This document shows positions 4,992 to 11,028 of a DNA stretch of 11,028 nucleotides, one piece after another. Each line of letters starts with the position of its first letter. Position 1 is the first letter of the stretch. The notes under the pieces were generated by a model, which saw only the letters and a list, made by a program, of their open reading frames with translations, searched no databases and was not told the origin of the DNA. The stretch is from an uncultured Holophagaceae bacterium (GTDB lineage Bacteria; Acidobacteriota; Holophagae; Holophagales; Holophagaceae), in contig CAITBU010000163.1 of the NCBI GenBank assembly GCA_903890595.1, positions 1 to 11,028 on the forward strand, in the 5' to 3' direction. Position numbers and translations under genes: made by a program.

Positions 4992-7900
4992 TCACGCCGG
5001 CAGCAGTTCCTGGAGGCAGCGCTGCAGGTCCGCCATGGCGAAGGGCTTGGCCAGGAGGCGCACCCCGGGATGCGCCTCGGCCAGGGTGATGGCGCTCTGA
5101 TCCACCCGGCCCGTGATCAGGATGACGGGCAAGGTGGGCCGCAGGGCACGGAGGCGGGGCAGCGTCCCGGTTCCCCCCAGACCTGGCATGTTGATGTCCA
5201 GGATCACCACCTCGGGATCCAAGCCAGCGTGGAGGTGCTCCAGGGCTCCCTCGCCGGAGGCGACGGTGGTCTCGGCATGACCCAGGGCGGCGAGGATCAC
5301 CTGGATGGCCGAGAGGGTCAGGTCGTCGTCATCCACCAGGAGCACCCGGAGGGGCCGGATGCCTGCCTCCGGGGACGCCGGGGCCAGGGTCCTGATACCC
5401 GGCCGCTTCTGGCTGGCGGGGAAGCGTAGCCGCACGGTCGTCCCGATGCCGAGCTGGCTCTGGAGGTTCATCTGGCCCCGGTGGGCCATGACACTGCTGT
5501 GCACCAGAGAGAGCCCCAGGCCCGTGCCCTTCCCCACACCCTTGGTGGTGAAGAACGGATCCAGGGCCCGCGCCAGCACGTCCGGAGGCATCCCGCAGCC
5601 CGTGTCCTCCACTGTCATCTCGACCCAGTCGTTGTCCACGTTCTGAGTTCTCAGCGTGAGGGTGCCGCTGTCAGGCATGGCATCCACGGCATTGACACAG
5701 AGGTTCATGACCGCGTGAGAGAGGGCGGAGGGGTCCCCGGAGATCAGTCGCAGGTCCGGTGCCAGGGCCATCTCCAGACGGACCTTGGCCAGGGTGGTGT
5801 GGGAGAGCAGCTGGACTTCCTCCTGGAGCAGCTCATTCAGGTTCAGCTCCCGTTCCTCCGCCGGGCTCTGGCGGGCGAAGTTCAGCAGGGACTTGACCAT
5901 CTTCCCGCCCCGCTCAGCGGCGCTGATGATGGTCTGGAAGGCCTTGCGGGGGCGGCTGTCTTCGGGCTGGGCCTCGACATTGGCCGAGGCCATGCCGAGG
6001 ATGGCGGCCAGCACATTGTTCATGTCGTGAGCCACGCCCCCCGCCAGGCGGCCGAGACTCTCCAGCTGCTGCGCCTTCTGGATCTGACCTTCCAGCTGAC
6101 GCCGAGCCTCCTCCCCCTGCTTCAGCTCTGAGATGTCCAGGCTGAGCACGAAGATCCCCTCCGCCGTCGGGTAGACATTGAAGCGGTACCAGCCCTGGCT
6201 GCCATCCGGGAACCTGCGGTCCCCCTCGAAGGACTGGGGAACCCGGTCCTCCATGCAGGCCCGGTAGCGCCGGAAGACCTCCGACTGTTCGAAGCCAGGG
6301 TGAAGGTCCAGCAGGGTCCGGCCGAGGAGGCTCTCCACATCCCGGCGTTCCTGCCCCGCCGCCACGGCGTTGACGTAGCGGTAGGCCCAGTCAAAGCCTA
6401 GGACTACGGCCCCTTCCGCCATCTGGTCCAGGGTGGTGCGCAGGCGGGCCTCGCTGGCCAGGAAGGCCGCCTCGGCCTGCTTGTGTTCGGTCACGTCCCG
6501 GATGGTTCCCGTCATCGAGGTGAGGTTGCCCCGGTCGTCGAACTGAAGGGCCCCGAGGCCGTGGACCCAGCGGATATCACCATCGGCCGGGCGGACGATG
6601 CGGTAGCTCTTGTCAAAGTCTCCGCCCCCGGAGAAGACTTCATCCGCCAGGTGGCGATCCATCATGGACCGGTCCTCTGGATGCACCAGGTCCATCCACC
6701 CCTGCAGGGTCCTGGGATAGGAGCCATCAATGCCGAAGATCTGGTCCAGCACCTCGGAGGACTTCCAGGTGCCCCGGATGAAGTCGTTGGTGTAGGACCC
6801 GGTCCGGGCGGCGTGCTGGGACTCCCGGAAGAAGTACTCGCTCTCCCGGAGGGCCTCCAGGGTGTGCCGGCGGGCCAGGGTGGCCGCCAGTCCGTCGGCG
6901 ATGCGCTCAAAGGTGGCGATGAGCTCGGGAGTGAAGCGACCGGGCCGGTGGTCGTTGAACTGGAGCAGCCCAAAGGCCTCCCCGCCCACTCGGAGCGGGA
7001 CCAGGGCAACGGACTCGTACCCCTCTCTGTTGCAGCGGTTCCGCGTGTGGGTCTGGCGGTCCTCATCGGTGGTGGTGGCCAGCAACTCCGTGGTGCAGTT
7101 GCTCCAGAAGCTGCCCTGCGGGGTGAAGAAGGACTTGCTGGGATCGGTCCGGCCACAGATCACGTTGCCACACATGCACTCGAGCGCAGGGCGGCCGAGG
7201 CTGTCGGTCCTTATCTGGCCAAGGGGGTCGCGGGCACAGAGGCTGTTCTCCACCTGGACAAAGGCCGCCGGGAAGCCTCGGGTCTCCACATAGGGGTAGT
7301 CCTCCCCTTCCCGCAGGCGGATGCCCACGGCCTCGCACCGGGACCAGGCCTGCAGGGAGGCCGTGAGCTTGAAGAGGCACTCCTGGAAGCGGTCGGGGGC
7401 CTGGATCATGGCCAGCATGCCGGTCAGGGTCTCCCGCTCGGCCTCCTGAGTCTTCCGCAGGGTGATGTCCCGGATGAAGGCGATGAAGCGCCCGCCCTCT
7501 TCGGGCTTGTACTGGACACTGACCTCGACATCGAAGAGGCTGCCATTCCGGCGCCGGTGCCGGGACTCGAACCGGAGCTCGCCGGCGCTCATGATCCGCT
7601 GGATGTAGTCGGCGACAGCCCCGGACGACTGGGCGTCCTCCAGATCCGTGATGGCCATGGCGAGCAGCGCCTCCTCCGGGTAGCCGCTCATGCGGCAGTA
7701 GCTCTCATTGACCTCCAGGAGCCGGCCCTGCGGGTCCACCCGCCAGAAGCCGTCCATGGCCGTGTGGAGCACCATGCGGTGCACCTCGTCGCGGCTGCGC
7801 AGGACCTGCTGGGCCCGGAGCCGATCCACGGCCTTCCCCAGGCGCTGGGCCACAGCCTCCAGGAGGCGTCCTTCCTGGGCCAGGAAGGGGGTGCCTTCCC

Positions 7901-9368
7901 CCGGGAACGGAAGGGCAAGATAGCCCACCTCGAGCGTGCCGACCGAGGCCTCCCGCACCAGGATCGGCTGCTCCTGCCGCCACCGACAGGGGCGGTAGTT
8001 GGGTGTGGTGAAGGTCTGGCCTTCCACCACGACCCGGGCGCAGGCTGAGGACGAGTGCTGCCAGGCGGCCGGTAGCAGCTCCACGGTGGCCTGCAGCAGG
8101 GCCTCAAGGTCGTCCCCGCTGGCCTCGGCGGCTCTGGAAATGGCATAGAGGCAGTCCAGCTCCTTGACCCGTTCCGCCAGTTCCAGGGTGCGCTCCTGCA
8201 GGGCCACCTCGGCCGCCTTGCGCTCGGTGATGTCCTGGATCATGGCCACGAAGTAGTCGACGGACCCGTCGGCCTTCCGCACGCAGCCCGCACCGAGATC
8301 CGCAAGGAAGGTGGTCCCGTCCTTCCGCAGGAAGCGCTTCTCCAGGGAATAGCCCTCACTCTCGCCCCGCAGCACCCGCTCAAACAGGACCAGGTCCAGC
8401 GTCAGGTCCTCGGGATGCGTGAGGTCCGCCCAGGTCATGTCCTGCAGCTCCGCCCGCCCGTAGCCCAGCATGTGACAGAGGTGGTCATTGACGGCGAGCC
8501 ATCCCTTCTCCGGCGAGGTGATGCAGATCCCCGCCAGGGGCAGCTCGAACCAGGCACGGAACCGGGCCTCCTCCTTCTGCTGGGCCGCCACCTGCAGGCG
8601 CCGGGAGAGCTCCTCCCCCAGCTGGAGCGTAGAGCTCTCCAGCTTCCCGGCCATGGCATCGATGTCCCGGCTCAGGTCGGCGAACTCATCCGAGCCATGC
8701 ATGCCGATCCGGTAACCCAGGTTGCCCTCGGCGATGCTGCGCACACCCTGGTGCAGCGGTGCCACGCGGCGCCGGATCATGCGCACGATCATCGTGGAAG
8801 CCATCAGGGTGGTGAGCGCCACCAGGAGCGCCACCAGCGCCACGATGGCCACCAGGTGGCGGTAGGCCTGTTCGACACGCTGGCTACTGGCATCCTGCAG
8901 GGCCGTGGCGGCATCGTGCACTGCCACGGCCTTCACCAGCAGCTGGCTGGCCAGGCGCTTGTGGAGTTCCTCGTAGGCCGACCGGGAGTCATTGGCGGCC
9001 TCGAGCATGGCTGAGTTGCTGACAATGCGGCGGAAGATGGCCGCATTCTCGGCCATGTCCCGCCGCAGACGGGCGAGGATCGCCCGCTCCTGTTCCCGCT
9101 GGAACTGCACCTGGGCCATCAGGAGCAGGCCCTCTGCGGTGGCCCTGTTGTGTTCCCACATGGCCTCCATGCGGGCTTCCCGGTAGAGGAAGTACTGGTC
9201 CCGGAAGGAGGTGCGCTCCAGGAAGCCCACCTTGATCTGCTGGGCCAGGTGGAAGCTGCTCCGCGCGTCCGAGAGCTCCTGGAAGGACCAGGCCAGGAGG
9301 GGCAGCAGCACGCCCAGGGCCGCCGCCACGCAGGCGGAGACCAGGGTCAGGCGGGCGGTGATGCGCAT
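4992..9368 (-). CDS. Membrane-bound multi-PAS/GAF hybrid sensor histidine kinase
   Basis: 1458 residues. Order of parts: TM1 (about 7-28), a helical periplasmic domain (30-168), TM2 (171-195), HAMP (196-248, P204, DEF at 227-229), PAS1 (265-385), degenerate GAF-like region (405-517), PAS2 (525-640), cysteine-rich GAF-like domain (650-835), PAS3 (840-962), PAS4 (972-1083), coiled linker, HisKA with H1114 in VAHDMNN, HATPase with N-box N1222/N1226, D1255-T-G-C-G-M, F-box PFFTTK at 1271-1276 and GTGLGL at 1281-1286, then a receiver (1339-1456) with acidic D1346-D1349, phospho-acceptor D1391, T1419 and K1441. All catalytic residues are present, so autophosphorylation and intramolecular phosphotransfer are expected. 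No separate output regulator is visible. The ATG at 9368 has only a weak ribosome binding site and lies 4 nt after the stop of the binding-protein gene, so the two are probably translationally coupled. Confidence 0.95.
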   Translation of the reverse strand: MRITARLTLVSACVAAALGVLLPLLAWSFQELSDARSSFHLAQQIKVGFLERTSFRDQYFLYREARMEAMWEHNRATAEGLLLMAQVQFQREQERAILARLRRDMAENAAIFRRIVSNSAMLEAANDSRSAYEELHKRLASQLLVKAVAVHDAATALQDASSQRVEQAYRHLVAIVALVALLVALTTLMASTMIVRMIRRRVAPLHQGVRSIAEGNLGYRIGMHGSDEFADLSRDIDAMAGKLESSTLQLGEELSRRLQVAAQQKEEARFRAWFELPLAGICITSPEKGWLAVNDHLCHMLGYGRAELQDMTWADLTHPEDLTLDLVLFERVLRGESEGYSLEKRFLRKDGTTFLADLGAGCVRKADGSVDYFVAMIQDITERKAAEVALQERTLELAERVKELDCLYAISRAAEASGDDLEALLQATVELLPAAWQHSSSACARVVVEGQTFTTPNYRPCRWRQEQPILVREASVGTLEVGYLALPFPGEGTPFLAQEGRLLEAVAQRLGKAVDRLRAQQVLRSRDEVHRMVLHTAMDGFWRVDPQGRLLEVNESYCRMSGYPEEALLAMAITDLEDAQSSGAVADYIQRIMSAGELRFESRHRRRNGSLFDVEVSVQYKPEEGGRFIAFIRDITLRKTQEAERETLTGMLAMIQAPDRFQECLFKLTASLQAWSRCEAVGIRLREGEDYPYVETRGFPAAFVQVENSLCARDPLGQIRTDSLGRPALECMCGNVICGRTDPSKSFFTPQGSFWSNCTTELLATTTDEDRQTHTRNRCNREGYESVALVPLRVGGEAFGLLQFNDHRPGRFTPELIATFERIADGLAATLARRHTLEALRESEYFFRESQHAARTGSYTNDFIRGTWKSSEVLDQIFGIDGSYPRTLQGWMDLVHPEDRSMMDRHLADEVFSGGGDFDKSYRIVRPADGDIRWVHGLGALQFDDRGNLTSMTGTIRDVTEHKQAEAAFLASEARLRTTLDQMAEGAVVLGFDWAYRYVNAVAAGQERRDVESLLGRTLLDLHPGFEQSEVFRRYRACMEDRVPQSFEGDRRFPDGSQGWYRFNVYPTAEGIFVLSLDISELKQGEEARRQLEGQIQKAQQLESLGRLAGGVAHDMNNVLAAILGMASANVEAQPEDSRPRKAFQTIISAAERGGKMVKSLLNFARQSPAEERELNLNELLQEEVQLLSHTTLAKVRLEMALAPDLRLISGDPSALSHAVMNLCVNAVDAMPDSGTLTLRTQNVDNDWVEMTVEDTGCGMPPDVLARALDPFFTTKGVGKGTGLGLSLVHSSVMAHRGQMNLQSQLGIGTTVRLRFPASQKRPGIRTLAPASPEAGIRPLRVLLVDDDDLTLSAIQVILAALGHAETTVASGEGALEHLHAGLDPEVVILDINMPGLGGTGTLPRLRALRPTLPVILITGRVDQSAITLAEAHPGVRLLAKPFAMADLQRCLQELLPA

Positions 9369-9372
9369 GGGC

Positions 9373-10374
9373 CTACTTTCCCATCCAGACCGCCTCGGGT
9401 TTGACGGCCCTGAGGGTGTCCAGATGGATGTGCTTGCGGAAGTCAGGCATGGTGGTCCGGTCGGTGTGACCGTTCCGCATGGCCCAGCGGGTCTCGTCCT
9501 CCAGGGTGATGAGGAGGGTCTGGTCGAAGCGGACGCGGTAGTTGAAGGCGTCCCAGACCGCCGCCACCAGGGCGGGGTCGGTGCCGCTGGCGGTGGCCAC
9601 GATGGCCTGGGCCTCGGCGGGGCGGGTTGCCACGAAGGCCTCCGCCTTGATCAGGGCCCGCAGCAGGCTGTGGGCCACCTCAGGGCGGCCATCCACGATC
9701 CCGGCCGAAGCAGCCACATTGAAGGTCTCGGTGTAGATCTCCGGGTCGTAGTGGATAAACCCATTGGTCCCCAGGGCGTGCTGGATCAGGGTCAGGGGGT
9801 AGTTCCAGGTGCAGACGGCATCCACGGCCCCCCCCAGGATGGCGGCCTGCATCTCCTCAGGCTTCATGGGCATGGGCCGGATGTCCTTCCGGAGCAGGCC
9901 CTGGGCGGTCAGTGCAGAGTCCAGGAAAAAGTCCGAGGTGGTGCCGGGCGTGAAGCCGATGCGCTTCCCCTTCAGATCGCGGGGGCCCCGGATGCCCGCA
10001 TCCCGCCGGGCCACGATGGCATTGTTGCGGTTGCTGGATTCGATGTTGGCGATGACGAAGAAGCGCTCACCCCTGAGCACGGCAAACACCACCGGGGTTT
10101 CTGCCACGGTGGCAAAGTCGGCCTTCCCCTCCAGGAGGGACTGCAGCGCCGCCTTCCCGAAAGTGTGCATCTGGGCCTGCACCTCCAGGCCCTCTGCCAG
10201 GAAGTAGCCCTTGGCCCGGGCCACATGGACGAGGGTGCTCTGGGGCTGGGTGGTGCAGGCAAAGGTGATCCGCACCGGTGGCCGCCCGACGGTGGCGTCC
10301 CTGCGGCACCCCAGCAGGGCCGCAAGGGCCAGGAGCACCGCAAAGGCCAGCAGGGCCATGGAGGACTTGCGCAT
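9373..10374 (-). CDS. NMT1/SsuA-type substrate-binding lipoprotein
   Basis: A 333-residue periplasmic binding protein of the nitrate/sulfonate/thiamine-precursor class. It has a lipoprotein signal with lipobox L20-L21-G22-C23. The fold motifs follow: HVARAKGYFLAEGLEVQ, then LLEGKADFATVAETPVV, then DLKGKRIGFTPGTTSDFF, the hinge and ligand-loop regions of this family, and GAVDAVCTWNYP in the second lobe. The ATG at 10374 is preceded by GAGGAG at 10380-10385; an in-frame TTG at 10398 would add eight polar residues and is less likely. Normally such proteins feed an ABC importer. Here the next gene downstream is a membrane histidine kinase, 4 nt away, and no permease or ATPase is in view, so a sensory role is plausible. 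The ligand is not predictable from the sequence. Confidence 0.88.
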   Translation of the reverse strand: MRKSSMALLAFAVLLALAALLGCRRDATVGRPPVRITFACTTQPQSTLVHVARAKGYFLAEGLEVQAQMHTFGKAALQSLLEGKADFATVAETPVVFAVLRGERFFVIANIESSNRNNAIVARRDAGIRGPRDLKGKRIGFTPGTTSDFFLDSALTAQGLLRKDIRPMPMKPEEMQAAILGGAVDAVCTWNYPLTLIQHALGTNGFIHYDPEIYTETFNVAASAGIVDGRPEVAHSLLRALIKAEAFVATRPAEAQAIVATASGTDPALVAAVWDAFNYRVRFDQTLLITLEDETRWAMRNGHTDRTTMPDFRKHIHLDTLRAVKPEAVWMGK

Positions 10375-10430
10375 TTCATCTCCTCGGTGGGGACTCAAGC
10401 CCCTTTCCGGTTACATCCTCGGCTTAGCCT

Positions 10431-10446
10431 GGAGCAGCCTCGCTCC
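10431..10446 (-). promoter_or_regulatory. Short hairpin after the 81-residue ORF
   Basis: GGAGC (10431-10435) and GCTCC (10442-10446) form a 5-bp stem with a 6-base loop, just past the stop codon of the 81-residue gene. A weaker outer pairing joins GCCT (10427-10430) to AGGC (10453-10456). No T-tract follows, so it is at best a partial terminator or an mRNA-processing/stability element within the 76-nt gap before the binding-protein gene. Confidence 0.25.
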
Positions 10447-10450
10447 GGTG

Positions 10451-10696
10451 CTAGGCCTCCCGACGTCCCCACATCCTCGCCGGCAGGGGGCCCGGGAGCT
10501 CGAAGGCCCGGCCCGTGGGGTGCAGGAGCCGGACGATCGCCAGGGCGTTCAGGAGGTCCGCCGCCAGTCGATCGGCGGTACGCCGCAGGTCTGCCCCCTG
10601 AGAGCCCTGGGGATCCCGCAGAAGCCCCCGGGCGCAGGGCTCGGCGTCCTCCAGAAAGAGGCGGACGGAATGAAGAACCTGGTCTTGATCGAGCAT
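10451..10696 (-). CDS. Hypothetical protein, 81 residues, in the cheW operon
   Basis: I do not recognise a family. The protein is predicted to be mainly helical: residues 5-27 and 35-58 look like two amphipathic helices (DQVLHSVRLFLEDA and RRTADRLAADLLNALAIVRLL), followed by a Pro/Arg-rich tail. There is no signal peptide or membrane segment, so it is probably cytoplasmic. The ATG at 10696 has GAGGT at 10703-10707 with a 6-nt spacer, and the gene starts 31 nt after the cheW stop, which supports a real co-transcribed gene. Its position between a chemotaxis adaptor and a sensory lipoprotein suggests a signalling accessory role, but this is only context. Confidence 0.6.
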   Translation of the reverse strand: MLDQDQVLHSVRLFLEDAEPCARGLLRDPQGSQGADLRRTADRLAADLLNALAIVRLLHPTGRAFELPGPLPARMWGRREA

Positions 10697-10727
10697 GGTT
10701 GCACCTCGCCAGGGGGGGGTTAAGGGA

Positions 10728-11028
10728 CTACAGGGCGGCAGCGTCCAGGGCCATCAGCTCACCGTCAGAAAGCAGGCGGTCCAGGTCCAGGAGGATGAGC
10801 ATGGTGTCCGAGCCGCTCGCACCCGGAAGGTTGGCCAGGCCCGAGATGAACTCCCGGTTCAGGGCGCTCTGGACACCCAGGTCTGGAGCGGGTCGGATGG
10901 CGGCGGGATCCAGGTCCAGCACATCCGAAACCGAGTCCACGCGGATGCCCAGGGTGCGCTTCATGGCCTCCACAATCACGATGACCGGGCGGAGGTCGTC
11001 GGGGGCCGCCCCCAGGGCGAAGCGCTGA
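10728..11028 (-). CDS. cheW: CheW-like chemotaxis adaptor, C-terminal part
   Basis: About 100 codons of a gene whose 5' end is outside the window; the frame is open to base 11028 and ends at TAG (10728-10730). The visible residues follow the CheW beta-barrel pattern: VIVIVEAMKRTLGIRVDSVSDVLDL, then the conserved ALNREFISGLANL segment, and the closing strand MLILLDLDRLL. CheW couples chemoreceptors to the CheA kinase in the cytoplasm. The same domain also occurs in CheV and CheA, and the missing N-terminus prevents exclusion of a longer protein, but a stop directly after the domain fits a stand-alone CheW. It is the most upstream visible gene of the minus-strand operon that continues with the 81-residue ORF, the binding lipoprotein and the hybrid kinase. 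Confidence 0.85.
   Translation of the reverse strand, partial: QRFALGAAPDDLRPVIVIVEAMKRTLGIRVDSVSDVLDLDPAAIRPAPDLGVQSALNREFISGLANLPGASGSDTMLILLDLDRLLSDGELMALDAAAL

Noticed and set aside
6483..8048. 521-codon plus-strand open frame
   Set aside because: It is antisense to the PAS/GAF part of the hybrid kinase, where the minus-strand protein has clear domains. No start signal or known motif was seen.
9211..11028. 605-codon plus-strand open frame running off the window
   Set aside because: It is antisense to the kinase start, the binding lipoprotein gene, the 81-residue gene and cheW, all of which have recognisable domains or good start signals. Its composition is that of a shadow frame.

Overview
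The window is a GC-rich bacterial chromosome segment with tight gene packing, strong GGAGG-type ribosome binding sites and mostly minus-strand operons. The large multi-PAS/GAF hybrid kinase, the CheW neighbour and the style of the periplasmic proteins fit a Gram-negative environmental bacterium. My best guess is an Acidobacteriota (Holophaga/Geothrix-like) lineage, but that is inference and no marker gene in the window proves it.

Left region (1-3882). The C-terminal end of a plus-strand cystathionine gamma-synthase-type PLP enzyme converges on a run of minus-strand genes. Between them lies a perfect 29-bp inverted repeat built from an 8-bp tandem unit, with T-tracts on both sides, so it looks like a bidirectional terminator made from a dispersed repeat. 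The minus-strand run, in transcription order, is: secreted thioredoxin-like protein, OsmC-family protein, a 46-residue membrane protein, an M20 metallopeptidase (ArgE/DapE-like), a zinc-ribbon TM2 protein overlapping a DUF2752 membrane protein, and a secreted FKBP prolyl isomerase. The first two form a compact thiol/redox pair. The rest look like general envelope and metabolic housekeeping.

Middle (3883-4969). An AT-rich divergent promoter region separates the thioredoxin gene from a plus-strand metallo-beta-lactamase-fold hydrolase. It contains overlapping candidate promoters and an FNR/CRP-like palindrome.

Right region (4992-11028). A second minus-strand operon reads cheW (5' end outside the window), an 81-residue unknown, a lipoprotein NMT1/SsuA-type substrate-binding protein, and a 1458-residue membrane hybrid histidine kinase. 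The kinase has two TM segments, HAMP, four PAS domains, two GAF-like regions (one cysteine-rich), HisKA, HATPase and a terminal receiver. No permease or ATPase accompanies the binding protein in view, and its stop lies only 4 nt from the kinase start. This suggests a ligand-sensing lipoprotein paired with a kinase rather than an importer. It is the most interesting arrangement in the window. I saw no mobile element, CRISPR array, tRNA or rRNA.
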